Source: an uncultured Prevotella sp. (GTDB lineage: Bacteria > Bacteroidota > Bacteroidia > Bacteroidales > Bacteroidaceae). Taken from it: 63,942 bases of DNA. Within the stretch, counting starts at the first letter, position 1, and the number at the start of each line of letters is the position of its first letter. Of this stretch, positions 8,112 through 16,841 are shown one piece after another. The stretch lies in the NCBI GenBank assembly GCA_900543975.1, contig UQTI01000006.1:1-63942 (forward strand), written 5' to 3'. The notes under the pieces were generated by a model, which did not search any database, was not told the origin of the DNA, and saw nothing but the letters and a program-made list of their open reading frames with translations. Both the position numbers and the translations under genes were made by a program.

Positions 8112-9839
8112 TTAGGCGTTGGCCTTGTCTATCCATGCCTGGATGTCGTCAACAGAAGGTTTGTCGTAACCAAGCTTATACTTCTTGTTTATCTCGCCGA
8201 CCTTCTGCTGCAAGCCCTGGGCCTTCTCGTCCTTGATGTCGGAGATGAGGTTGAAGCCAGCCTTGCGGAGAACATATACCCAGTTTTCGGGAACGCCGAT
8301 AGCCTCCCACTCCTTGATGGTGCTCTGCGGGATTTTCTTCTCAGGCTTCATCTGCGGGAAGAAGAGCACCTCCTGGATGAAGGTCTTGCCTGTCATGAGC
8401 ATGACCAGACGGTCGATGCCGATACCGATTCCCGATGTGGGAGGCATGCCATACTGGAGAGCACGGAGGAAGTCTTGATCGATGATCATAGCCTCGTCGT
8501 CGCCCTTGTCGGCAAGCTTCATCTGGTCGATGAAACGGTTCTCCTGATCAATGGGGTCGTTAAGCTCCGAGTAGGCGTTGGCCAGCTCCTTGCCGTTGAC
8601 CATAAGCTCGAAACGCTCGGTCAGACCGGGCTTTGAGCGGTGCATCTTGGTGAGCGGCGACATCTCCACGGGATAGTCGGTGATGAAGGTTGGCTGTATG
8701 AATGTGCCTTCACAGAACTCGCCGAACAGCTCGTCGATGAGCTTGCCCTTGCCCATGGTCTCGTCCACGTCCATGCCCTTCTCCAGACAGAAGGCGCGAA
8801 TTTCGTCCTCGGTCTTGCCGTTGCAGTCGAAACCGGTCTTCTCCTTAATGGCATCGAGGATAGGCAGACGGCGATAAGGGGCCTTGAAGCTCACCATGTT
8901 GCCGTCGATCTCGCGCTCGGGCTTGCCGTTAACGGCAATACAGATTGCTTCGAGCAGCTTCTCGGTGAACGACATCATCCAATTATAGTCCTTATACTGG
9001 ACATACAGCTCCATGCAAGTGAACTCGGGGTTGTGGTTACGGTCCATGCCCTCGTTACGGAAGTTTTTGCCGATCTCGTAGACACCCTCGAAGCCGCCTA
9101 CGATGAGTCGCTTCAGATAAAGCTCGGTCGCGATACGCATGTACATGTCGGTGTCGAGCGCGTTGAAATGGGTGATGAACGGACGTGCGCTGGCACCGCC
9201 TGCAATGGCCTGCAATGTGGGTGTCTCCACCTCCGTGTAGCCAGCCTCGTCGAGCACGCGGCGCAAGGTGCGCAGCACGGTAGCACGCTGGAGGAAGGTG
9301 TCTTTCACGCCGTCATTGACGATGAGGTCGACATAACGCTGGCGGTAGCGCAGCTCGGGATCATCAAACTTGTCGTATGCCACGCCGTCCTTATACTTAA
9401 CGATAGGCAGCGGCTTGAGGCTCTTTGAGAGCAGCGTGAGCGACTTGGCGTGAACAGAGATCTCGCCGGTCTGTGTCTTGAACACAAAACCTGTGATACC
9501 GATGAAGTCGCCGATATCCATAAGGCGCTTGAACACCTTGTTGTACAAATCTTTATTCTCGTCGGGGCAAATGTCGTCACGGGTGATGTAAACCTGAATG
9601 CGGCCTTTCGAGTCTTGCAGCTCCACGAAGCTTGCCTTGCCCATCACGCGGCGGCTCATCATGCGGCCGGCAATGCACACGGTGCGCTCTTCGCCCTCAG
9701 CGAAGTTTGCCTTTATCTCATCAGAAAAAGCATTGGTGGGATACTCTGCTGCTGGATACGGATCGATGCCCATGTCGCGCAGTTCCTGCAGACTCTGTCG
9801 TCTTACAATCTCTTGTTCGCTTAACTCTAAAACGTTCAT
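8112..9839 (-). CDS. lysS: Lysyl-tRNA synthetase (class II)
   Basis: This 575-residue class II synthetase charges tRNA-Lys. The N-terminal OB-fold anticodon-binding domain covers about residues 1-170. Motif 2 (FRNEGMDRNHNPEFT) starts near 260 and motif 3 (GIGIGIDRLVMLM) near 470. The catalytic domain ends at about 503. A C-terminal extension of about 70 residues follows (with VPENWVYVLRKAGF), absent from the 505-residue E. coli enzyme and in my recollection common in Bacteroidetes LysRS; its role is unknown. The gene heads a minus-strand run lysS-gpsA-pgi-HAD and has a canonical promoter close upstream. Confidence 0.97.
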   Translation of the reverse strand: MNVLELSEQEIVRRQSLQELRDMGIDPYPAAEYPTNAFSDEIKANFAEGEERTVCIAGRMMSRRVMGKASFVELQDSKGRIQVYITRDDICPDENKDLYNKVFKRLMDIGDFIGITGFVFKTQTGEISVHAKSLTLLSKSLKPLPIVKYKDGVAYDKFDDPELRYRQRYVDLIVNDGVKDTFLQRATVLRTLRRVLDEAGYTEVETPTLQAIAGGASARPFITHFNALDTDMYMRIATELYLKRLIVGGFEGVYEIGKNFRNEGMDRNHNPEFTCMELYVQYKDYNWMMSFTEKLLEAICIAVNGKPEREIDGNMVSFKAPYRRLPILDAIKEKTGFDCNGKTEDEIRAFCLEKGMDVDETMGKGKLIDELFGEFCEGTFIQPTFITDYPVEMSPLTKMHRSKPGLTERFELMVNGKELANAYSELNDPIDQENRFIDQMKLADKGDDEAMIIDQDFLRALQYGMPPTSGIGIGIDRLVMLMTGKTFIQEVLFFPQMKPEKKIPQSTIKEWEAIGVPENWVYVLRKAGFNLISDIKDEKAQGLQQKVGEINKKYKLGYDKPSVDDIQAWIDKANA

Positions 9840-9873
9840 ATATTTATTTGAAGTTGTTTTTCTTGTTTGGGTG

Positions 9874-9881
9874 CAAATTTA
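9874..9881 (-). promoter_or_regulatory. lysS operon promoter -7 element
   Basis: The minus strand reads TAAATTTG, an exact Bacteroidetes -7 element, giving a short leader of about 30 nt before lysS. A -33 TTTG is not obvious. Confidence 0.6.
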
Positions 9882-9966
9882 CTAATTATTTCTGAAAGAG
9901 CGCTGTTTTTCACCTTAAATAATGTAACAAATGGGAGCTTACGACAAAATAGAGCTTCAAACAGTT

Positions 9967-9996
9967 TTGTCAAACGCCTAAAAATGTTTAAATTTG
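9967..9996 (+). promoter_or_regulatory. cotH-family gene promoter
   Basis: TTG at 9967-9969, 19 bp, TAAATTTG at 9989-9996; matches the Bacteroidetes consensus. The start codon follows 55 bp later. Confidence 0.7.
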
Positions 9997-10051
9997 CAGC
10001 CACATAAACTAACTTTAAAAACAATAAAAAAGAAGGACAAAAAACAATTCT

Positions 10052-11515
10052 ATGAAAATTAAAACCACTCTCCTGCTTTTGGCTTTGATCTTGGCAACTG
10101 CTGTCCCGGCCCAAACGCCCGATTATGCCACGTTGAAAGCTTCGCTAAGCGAGAAATCGCTACCTTTAGTAAACATAACGGTAGAAATAGGAAATGTGAG
10201 CAAGCCAAATTATCTGCCTGCAAAAATAGAGATTGCGGATCCATGGAAACGTACTGACGGCAACGTGGAAACGACGTTCAACTGTAAGGTGAAATATCGA
10301 GGTTCCTCTTCTTTGAAATATGACAAGAAGTCGTTTGCCGTAAAGCTGCTCAACGACAAAGGAAAGAGCTTGGACGCTACTGTGCTTGGCATCCGTAATG
10401 ACGACTCATGGATTCTTGATGCCATGGCCGTGGACCGTCTGCGCATGCGCAACAGGCTGAACTTTGATATCTGGAACGCAATGTCGGGCACGCCTTACGA
10501 GACCGACAACGACAACCGTAACGGAACAAACGGGTTCTTTGTGGAGCTGTTCATCAACGGCGAATATCATGGACTCTACTGCATGACGGACAAGGTGAAC
10601 CGCAAGCTGTTAGGCGTGAAAAAGCCTGACGACAAGGACAAAGACAACGTTAAGATTAACGGCGTAATGTACAAATGTGACAGTTGGGGAAGTGCTGCCT
10701 CTCTGAAAGGCTATGAAGAGCAAGACATGAACAAAGAGTCGTGGAACGGATGGGCGCTCGACTATCCTGACGATTATCCGTGCGCTGAAGCCTACACTCC
10801 GCTGAAAAACTTTATCGACTATTGCGCTACGACATCAGATGACGACTTCATTGCGGGCATCGACAAGAACTTCTGTCTGCAAAATTTCATCGATTATCAG
10901 GTGTTTCTCATGTCTCAAGGACTACGCGACAACAACATGAAGAACACATTCCTTAGCCTTGTCGACAAGAACGAAAGCAAACGGATGATGGTCACGCCAT
11001 GGGACCTCGACTGCTCGCTCGGCGGAAACTATAACGGCGAATATTATAACGTGCTTGTAGATAAAGGTTGGCTCACAGGAAACTATTTATACTCACGTCT
11101 TTGGGAGCTGAACGCGGACAACTATCGCAACAAGATTGCAAACTGTTGGAAAAAGTTGTGCGCAGATGGCGTGCTCTCTAAAGAGGGGTTCAACAAACGC
11201 GTTGACAAGTATGTGGAGGCTTTTGTGGAAAGCGGTGCGTGGGAACGCGAATGTAACAAGTGGAACAATAACCCTGTGGAGCTTAAGAGAGACATAAAAG
11301 AAGAAGCGATTTATGTAAAAGACTGGTACAGCCGCAACTATGACCAGTTGGAGAAGAATGTTTTTTATGGTCTGGGCACAGGAATAAAGGACATTGTAGC
11401 CAACGACGGCAACACGTCAAAAACAGAAATGTTGCATAACGTCATGGGGCAAAAGGTAGGGACCACATACCACGGCATCGTTATAAAGAACGGAAAGAAG
11501 ATTATCTGCCGATAA
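10052..11515 (+). CDS. Secreted CotH-kinase-family protein
   Basis: This 487-residue protein starts with a signal peptide (residues 1-20, LLLLALILATAVPAQT). The body fits the CotH protein family: CKVKYRGSSSLKYDKKSF (about 80-100), the SWILDAMAVDRLRMRN segment (about 123-138), and TPWDLDCSLGG (about 325), where the acidic residues correspond to the CotH active-site region. CotH members are atypical kinases; in spore-formers they phosphorylate coat proteins, but in Bacteroidetes the exported members have unknown substrates. The last 30 residues (MLHNVMGQKV then GIVIKNGKKIICR) resemble the C-terminal sorting-type tails of Bacteroidetes secreted proteins. It is monocistronic, with its own promoter, and convergent with menE. 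Confidence 0.85.
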   Translation: MKIKTTLLLLALILATAVPAQTPDYATLKASLSEKSLPLVNITVEIGNVSKPNYLPAKIEIADPWKRTDGNVETTFNCKVKYRGSSSLKYDKKSFAVKLLNDKGKSLDATVLGIRNDDSWILDAMAVDRLRMRNRLNFDIWNAMSGTPYETDNDNRNGTNGFFVELFINGEYHGLYCMTDKVNRKLLGVKKPDDKDKDNVKINGVMYKCDSWGSAASLKGYEEQDMNKESWNGWALDYPDDYPCAEAYTPLKNFIDYCATTSDDDFIAGIDKNFCLQNFIDYQVFLMSQGLRDNNMKNTFLSLVDKNESKRMMVTPWDLDCSLGGNYNGEYYNVLVDKGWLTGNYLYSRLWELNADNYRNKIANCWKKLCADGVLSKEGFNKRVDKYVEAFVESGAWERECNKWNNNPVELKRDIKEEAIYVKDWYSRNYDQLEKNVFYGLGTGIKDIVANDGNTSKTEMLHNVMGQKVGTTYHGIVIKNGKKIICR

Positions 11516-11561
11516 CATTTTCCTGTTGGTTTTTATTGCCCATAGCTTTGATTCTATTTGA

Positions 11562-12686
11562 CTATAGGTTACCATCATAAGCAACAGCAATCTCCATGGC
11601 CTCAGCTCTTGCTGGCTTGCCCGTCTCTGTCATGGGCAGGCGGTCTAAGGCTATGAAGACATGAGGTTGCTCATATTTTGAAAGCCGCGCATTGCACGCG
11701 GCTTTTATTTTTTCCAAAATTTCTTTTTCTCCCAAGGTTTCTTTTCCCCCCAAGGCTTCTTTTCCTCCCAAGGTTTCTTTTCCTCCCAAGGCTTTCCTTT
11801 CATCCAAAGTTTTTGTCCTTTCTAAGGCATTATTTTCTCCCAAGGTATCTATCCCATCGTGTTTTATCTCGGCAAGCAACACCACGGTCTCGCCAAACTT
11901 GGCGTCGGGACGTTTCGTTATAATGAACGGCACGTCCATAACAGGCTGTAGCTTTGCCTCAATCTCCTCAATCTGCATTTTTATTCCACCGCTACACACC
12001 ACGTTGTCTTTTCGGCCTCTTATGCGGAAGTGTCGCCCGTCGGGAGCTATCTCTGCAATGTCGTTGGTTACGAGCGTCGAGGCACACACGTCTGGAGCAT
12101 TTATAATGAGACACCCTTCGTTCGTGGTGCTGACATTCACGTTAGCGAACGGCTCATACCACGAGCTGGCATCCGGCCCACTAAGACGACGTAAGGCGAT
12201 GTGTGACAGGGTCTCCGTCATGCCGTAAGTGCTCCACACAGCGTTAGGAAAAGTCTTCAGAGCGGCTGCCATCTCCGCGTTCACAGCCCCACCGCCAATG
12301 ATGAGATGTTTTATCTGTCGCAACAAGGCACACTCCTCCTCCACCGCCATGCTGTTGTAGACCTGCATGGGCACCATGGCAGCAAACACAGGAGCCTCTT
12401 TCAGTCCGCGCAACGGATGTCCACACGGTTCCACCTCAACAAGGCGTAAACCGCAGACGAGCGACCGCACCACCACCATCTTGCCGGCGATATATTGGAG
12501 CGGCATGCACAAGAGAGCGGTGTCGCCCTCCTTAAGATTGAGAAAGCGGCATGTCATGCGTGCCGACGCCTCCATGCGCCGTTTCTCCACAAGCATGGGT
12601 TTAGGCTTGCCTGTGGAGCCACTGGTGTGAACGAGCAGCGTTGGAGACGGCGAGTGCCAGTCGGCGATAAATTCGTTGAGTGTCAT
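11562..12686 (-). CDS. menE: o-Succinylbenzoate-CoA ligase with in-frame repeat
   Basis: This 374-residue adenylate-forming enzyme activates o-succinylbenzoate with ATP and CoA in menaquinone synthesis. The AMP-binding P-loop HTSGSTGKPKP is at residues 20-30, so the usual N-terminal subdomain is absent, as in other short Bacteroidetes MenE. STYGMTET (about 155) and RGRKDNVVCSGGIKMQIEEIE (read as two motifs, about 225-245) are further family motifs. Between about residues 280 and 322, just before the C-terminal lid, a degenerate hexapeptide array (KETLGG/KEALGG) is inserted, encoded by seven 18-bp units at 11720-11845. It preserves frame and replaces a surface loop. It is the last gene of the men operon. 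Confidence 0.92.
   Translation of the reverse strand: MTLNEFIADWHSPSPTLLVHTSGSTGKPKPMLVEKRRMEASARMTCRFLNLKEGDTALLCMPLQYIAGKMVVVRSLVCGLRLVEVEPCGHPLRGLKEAPVFAAMVPMQVYNSMAVEEECALLRQIKHLIIGGGAVNAEMAAALKTFPNAVWSTYGMTETLSHIALRRLSGPDASSWYEPFANVNVSTTNEGCLIINAPDVCASTLVTNDIAEIAPDGRHFRIRGRKDNVVCSGGIKMQIEEIEAKLQPVMDVPFIITKRPDAKFGETVVLLAEIKHDGIDTLGENNALERTKTLDERKALGGKETLGGKEALGGKETLGEKEILEKIKAACNARLSKYEQPHVFIALDRLPMTETGKPARAEAMEIAVAYDGNL
11720..11845. repeat. In-frame 18-bp tandem repeat x 7 inside menE
   Basis: Units such as TTTCTTTTCCTCCCAAGG start at 11720, 11738, 11756, 11774, 11792, 11810 and 11828; identity is highest in the middle. On the coding (minus) strand they give KETLGG-like hexapeptides. 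Because 18 is divisible by three, gain or loss of units would not shift the frame. Confidence 0.9.
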
Positions 12687-12715
12687 TGTTGTTTTTTGAG
12701 AATTGATTATTGTCT

Positions 12716-12806
12716 TGCAAACACGTCACTTGCGACATGCAAACACGTCACTTACGAGTCGTAAACATGGCAGATAGCAAGGCTAAACATGGCAGATAGC
12801 ACGACC
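12716..12806. repeat. Two adjacent 22-bp tandem repeats in the menC-menE spacer
   Basis: TGCAAACACGTCACTT recurs at 12716 and 12738; then TAAACATGGCAGATAGCA recurs at 12762 and 12784, with a partial third copy after it. Both have a 22-bp period but different sequences. Confidence 0.8.
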
Positions 12807-12816
12807 AAGCATGGCA

Positions 12817-13848
12817 TTATTCCACTCTCCACAGTTTGTCGCCTCTAATCTCCAGCGGCATGTCTATGTTGTCGGTAAAGAGCAATCCTGTGCCAAGGCC
12901 TTGAGGCATAGTTATGGACGGGCCATAAACGTCAGAGGCAAACTGGGCGATTGCGTTAAGCCCGACGTTGCTCTCAAGAGCGCTTGTTATCCAAGAGCCT
13001 ATGCCACGTTCCTTTGCAAGGTTTATCCATTCGCGCGAGCCAGCCATGCCTCCATGCAGAGAGGGTTTGAGGATGACATACTGCGGACAGATGGTGTCGA
13101 GCAGATGCTGCTTCATGGACAGCATGTTTACGCCAATAAGCTCCTCATCGAGAGCAATGGGCAGAGGCGACTCCTTGCAGAGGCGCGACATGTCAGCCCA
13201 CTGGTGTTGGCGTATGGGTTGCTCAATGGAGTGGATGTCAAAACGTGCGAGCTTCTCAAGACGCTCCATGGCGTTGTCGGGAGTGAAGCCGCCATTGGCA
13301 TCGACGCGCAGCTCTATCTGCTCCTTGGTGAAAGCAGAACGAATGTGGCGGATAAGGTCAAGCTCCTTGTCAAAGTCGATTGCCCCAATCTTCAGTTTCA
13401 CACATCTGAACCCGGTCTTCATTTTATTCTCCAACCGCGAGAGCATCTCATCATAGCTACCCATCCACACCAAGCCGTTAATAGGAATGCCCTCCTCGCC
13501 GCGTGCGAAAGGCGTGTCGAAAAGCACGTCGCTTCCGCTTTCAAAGCTGAGCAGGGCCGTCTCCAGGCCAAACAGGATCGAAGGATAAGGGCGCAACATG
13601 TCGTGGTTTATCTTGCCCGTAAGGCCGAACATGTTGCACACCGAATAGAGAATGCGTTCATACTCGGGTATGGCATCACAGCTGAGGTCTGGCAACGGTG
13701 CACACTCTCCCACACCCTTGCGGTCGGGCTGTTCTGGCGAGGTTATGGTTATGAACCACGACTGGCGTGTGGTGTAGATGCCCCTCGATGTTCCTGCAGG
13801 CTGTTTAAAATGCAGCGTGCGCGGTTCTATGGTCACATGATAAGTCAT
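12817..13848 (-). CDS. menC: o-Succinylbenzoate synthase
   Basis: This 343-residue enolase-superfamily enzyme dehydrates SHCHC to o-succinylbenzoate. The KLKIG segment (about residue 152) carries the KxK catalytic lysine; metal ligands are in VDANGGF (about 180), IEQPI (about 210) and LDEELIG (about 237), and a second lysine lies in YVILKPSLHGG (about 262). Length is close to other Bacteroidetes MenC. It lies between menB and menE on the same strand, separated from both by tandem-repeat spacers. Confidence 0.93.
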   Translation of the reverse strand: MTYHVTIEPRTLHFKQPAGTSRGIYTTRQSWFITITSPEQPDRKGVGECAPLPDLSCDAIPEYERILYSVCNMFGLTGKINHDMLRPYPSILFGLETALLSFESGSDVLFDTPFARGEEGIPINGLVWMGSYDEMLSRLENKMKTGFRCVKLKIGAIDFDKELDLIRHIRSAFTKEQIELRVDANGGFTPDNAMERLEKLARFDIHSIEQPIRQHQWADMSRLCKESPLPIALDEELIGVNMLSMKQHLLDTICPQYVILKPSLHGGMAGSREWINLAKERGIGSWITSALESNVGLNAIAQFASDVYGPSITMPQGLGTGLLFTDNIDMPLEIRGDKLWRVE

Positions 13849-13873
13849 TATTTTTTCTTTTCTTTATAATCTA

Positions 13874-13951
13874 ACGGAAGCTTACGGAAGACGATGAAAG
13901 CTTATGGAAGCTTATGAAAGCCTATGGAAGTTTATGGCAGCTTATGGCAGC
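13874..13951. repeat. Short tandem repeat spanning the menB stop codon
   Basis: Degenerate units of 11-12 bp resembling AGCTTATGGA repeat from about 13874 to 13951. The TAA stop of menB (13942-13944, minus strand) and its last two codons lie inside the array. Confidence 0.75.
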
Positions 13952-14775
13952 TTGGGATATTTTTTAAAGTCGGGCTTGCGCTTCTCAAGGAACGCGCGAC
14001 CACCCTCTTGCGCCTCATCAAGCATGTAATAGAGCATGGTGGCGTCGCCAGCCAACTCCTGAATGCCTGCCTGTCCGTCGAGCTCAGCGTTCAGTCCGGC
14101 CTTGATCATGCGCAGAGCGAGAGGCGAGCGTTCCATCATGGTCTCTGCCCACTCCACACACTCGTCTTCCAGCTTGTCGAAAGGCACAACCTTGTTCACC
14201 ATACCCATGCGTTCTGCCTCCTCTGCCGTGTATTGGCGACACATGAACCATATCTCGCGGGCCTTCTTCTGGCCAACGATGCGTGCAAGGTAGCTGGCAC
14301 CGAAGCCAGCGTCGAACGATCCCACCTTGGGACCTGTCTGTCCGAAGATGGCGTTGTCGCTGGCAATGGTGAGATCGCACATGAGGTGCAGCACATGACC
14401 GCCGCCAATGGCGAAGCCGTTAACCATAGCGATGACAGGCTTGGGCAGCGAGCGAATCTGCTTCTGCACGTCAAGAACGTTGAGACGTGGCACACCATCG
14501 TCGCCGACATAGCCGCCACGGCCTTTGACGTGCATGTCGCCACCCGAGCAGAAGGCCTTGTCGCCAGCACCTGTAAGGATGACCACACCTATGCGTTGCG
14601 CCTCGCGACACCAGGCAAACGCTTGCGACATCTCCCATGTGGTGCGGGGTGTGAAGGCGTTACGATAACGCGGACGGTTTATTGTAATCTTGGCTATGCC
14701 GTTATATTCTTCGAAGAGAATCTCCTGAAAATCGAAATCCTCAATCTTTTTCCATTCACGGTTTGAACAATTCAT
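13942..14775 (-). CDS. menB: 1,4-Dihydroxy-2-naphthoyl-CoA synthase
   Basis: This 277-residue crotonase-family enzyme closes the second ring of the naphthoquinone from o-succinylbenzoyl-CoA. Signatures include the CoA-binding KAFCSGGDMHVKGRGGY (about 73-90), the oxyanion-hole segment NGFAIGGGHVLHLMCDL (about 114-130) and GQTGPKVGSFDAGFG (about 140-155), which is typical of MenB rather than general enoyl-CoA hydratases. Length matches other MenB. It lies downstream of menD and upstream of menC. Confidence 0.96.
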   Translation of the reverse strand: MNCSNREWKKIEDFDFQEILFEEYNGIAKITINRPRYRNAFTPRTTWEMSQAFAWCREAQRIGVVILTGAGDKAFCSGGDMHVKGRGGYVGDDGVPRLNVLDVQKQIRSLPKPVIAMVNGFAIGGGHVLHLMCDLTIASDNAIFGQTGPKVGSFDAGFGASYLARIVGQKKAREIWFMCRQYTAEEAERMGMVNKVVPFDKLEDECVEWAETMMERSPLALRMIKAGLNAELDGQAGIQELAGDATMLYYMLDEAQEGGRAFLEKRKPDFKKYPKLP

Positions 14776-14798
14776 ATCTTTTTTCTTTGTCTTTTTTA

Positions 14799-14903
14799 CA
14801 AGGTTTGTTTTTCAACTTTTTCTTGCAAGGTTTATTTTCTGCAAGCTTTTCTCCTGCGAGCTTTTTCTGCAAGGTTTTCTGCAAAGTTTATTACTTACAA
14901 GGA
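14799..14903. repeat. Degenerate 12-16 bp tandem repeat in the menD-menB spacer
   Basis: CAAGGTTT, CAAGCTTTT, CGAGCTTTTT, CAAGGTTTTCTG and CAAAGTTTA succeed one another, each spaced by 12-16 bp. The region is T-rich and does not encode a credible protein. Confidence 0.7.
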
Positions 14904-14916
14904 AAAATCAAGATGT

Positions 14917-16656
14917 TTATTTTAAAGATTCAAAATACTCTTTCATGGCCTTCGCATCCTCCGCAGCGTCGGTAAACACCTCAAGCACCATGGGGCGGTC
15001 TGCCTGTTGTGTGAGCAAGGTCACGACGCCCACCTGCATCTCATCCATGTTGGTGGCCTTAAGGTAGCCGATGTCGTTCTGCGTGCAGATGCCGCGAGCC
15101 TCGGTGTTGTGGGCTGCAGCCACCATGTCGTGGGCGGCGGGACTGCCGTCAAGACCTGGCAACGTACTGAAGATTCCGCCCTCGTGGTTGTTAAGCAATA
15201 TTATGCGCAAGTTGCCACGCAAGCGACCATTCCACAAAGCGTTCTGGTCATAGAAGAAGCTGAGGTCGCCAATGACGCACACCACCTTGTCGGTGGTTCC
15301 GAGAGAGAAGCCGGCAGCCGTAGACAGCGAACCTTCTATGCCGTTAACGCCACGGTTGCACCACACACGATGAGCCGCATAAATGTTTGCCAGTCTTACC
15401 GCCGAGCTGTTGGCATAATGAACATGCAGATCTTCATAAAGGTCCTCAAGCTGACTTTCAAAATATCTCACCGTTGCCATCTGCGAGAAGGGCGGCTCAT
15501 AGCTTTCGGCGTGTGCGCCACAACGGTCGAGCAGTCGTTGCCAACGTGAGCGGAACGCTTCGTGCTCGGCACTTAGGTTTGTGGCATGAGAAGCCTTTTC
15601 TTCTGCAGCAAGAGTCTCATAGTTGGCAATGGCAGCCACGAGAGTCAGCAAGAGGGCGTTTGTCTCTTCCATCGGACATTCCACGATGTCGGTAAGCGAC
15701 ATCAGCGGGTCTGACACCTCAAGCACATTGGGTGTCACGACCCACGTCGGCGCCTTTGCCTGACGAAGGAAACGGCGCACGGCCTTGCTTACTACGGTGC
15801 CTCCAATGTAGACAATGGCGTCGGGCGCAAAGCGGTCTGTGCTGTCGGGCGCAACGACCTTGTCGCCATCAGCTGACGTGAGCACACGCACAGCCTCATC
15901 GCCATGTGTTATGTTGTAAGACGGGCTTGACAGAGGCTCTGCCAACACCACGCAACGTTGGGACAGGCTGCACAAGGTGTCGGTGTCTACAGCCCCGTCA
16001 GGCAACTGCCCCAGCACCACTATAGGACGCTTGGCTTGTGCGAAGGCTTTGAATGTGTCTACGTTGAACGTCGTTGGCAGCGTATGCGCCTTGAAGGGCG
16101 TTGTCTCGGGCAGCTTCTCCTCGTCAAACAGGAACAGCGGTTCCGTCACCGGCACGTTTATGTGGACGGGAGCACAGCCCTTGCAGGTGGCAAGATGGAG
16201 AGTCTCGTTTATCAGTCGGCCACACAGCCATCTTTCCTCTTCATCATGAGGCTCAGGCAACTGCACCGACCGACGCACCATTGGTCCGAACGCTCCCTGT
16301 TGCGGCAGCGTCTGTCCATCGAGCTGTCCTATCCACTGCTGCGGCCTGTCTGCCGACACCACGATGAGCGGCACATGCTGATAAAAAGCCTCAGCCACAG
16401 CAGGTGCCACGTTCAGGAGCGCCGACCCCGAGGTCACACACACCACAACAGGCCGCCCTGTGGCTTGCGCCAAGCCAACAGCATAGAACCCGGCAGACCG
16501 TTCATCGGTGACAGGGTGACATGTTATCTGCTCTGCCTCATTGAGGTTGTGCACAATTGGCGCGTTGCGGCTACCAGGACACACCACGGCATCGGTTATG
16601 CCTTTGGCAACAAGCAACGACGTTAAAAGGTTTATGTTTTCTTTATTGCTGTACAT
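14917..16656 (-). CDS. menD: SEPHCHC synthase (MenD)
   Basis: This ThDP-dependent enzyme (579 residues from the chosen start) joins 2-oxoglutarate to isochorismate, the first committed step to menaquinone. N-terminal motifs are VVCPGSRNAP (about 24-33) and TDERSAGFYAVG with the cofactor-activating E52. The C-terminal Mg-ThDP motif is GDLSFFYDQNALW. The ATG at 16654-16656 is preferred because it follows AAGAAG on the minus strand and starts the conserved sequence; an upstream in-frame ATG at 16710 would add 18 residues encoded by the tandem repeat and looks spurious. It lies between menF and menB. Confidence 0.94.
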   Translation of the reverse strand: MYSNKENINLLTSLLVAKGITDAVVCPGSRNAPIVHNLNEAEQITCHPVTDERSAGFYAVGLAQATGRPVVVCVTSGSALLNVAPAVAEAFYQHVPLIVVSADRPQQWIGQLDGQTLPQQGAFGPMVRRSVQLPEPHDEEERWLCGRLINETLHLATCKGCAPVHINVPVTEPLFLFDEEKLPETTPFKAHTLPTTFNVDTFKAFAQAKRPIVVLGQLPDGAVDTDTLCSLSQRCVVLAEPLSSPSYNITHGDEAVRVLTSADGDKVVAPDSTDRFAPDAIVYIGGTVVSKAVRRFLRQAKAPTWVVTPNVLEVSDPLMSLTDIVECPMEETNALLLTLVAAIANYETLAAEEKASHATNLSAEHEAFRSRWQRLLDRCGAHAESYEPPFSQMATVRYFESQLEDLYEDLHVHYANSSAVRLANIYAAHRVWCNRGVNGIEGSLSTAAGFSLGTTDKVVCVIGDLSFFYDQNALWNGRLRGNLRIILLNNHEGGIFSTLPGLDGSPAAHDMVAAAHNTEARGICTQNDIGYLKATNMDEMQVGVVTLLTQQADRPMVLEVFTDAAEDAKAMKEYFESLK

Positions 16657-16675
16657 CTTCTTAATTGACTTTTTT

Positions 16676-16840
16676 ATCTTTAAAGAGCTATCTTGGCTTT
16701 TTAAGAGCACTTTTGGCTTTTTAAGACCGTTCTTAGCTTTTTAAGATACCGTTCTTGGGCTTTTTAAGACCATTCTTGGCGTTTTAAGACCGCTCTTGGC
16801 GTTTTAAGACAGTTCTTGGCTTTTTAAGACCGTTCTTGGG
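16676..16840. repeat. 20-23 bp tandem repeat, about 8 units, in the menF-menD spacer
   Basis: Units like CTTTTTAAGACCGTTCTTGG and CGTTTTAAGACAGTTCTTGG follow one another, with substitutions clustered at a few positions. It fills essentially the whole menF-menD gap. Confidence 0.9.
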
Positions 16841-16841
16841 C

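Noticed and set aside
16657..16710. Upstream start of menD
   Set aside because: The 18 extra residues are coded by the tandem-repeat spacer and precede the conserved start; a ribosome binding site fits the ATG at 16656.
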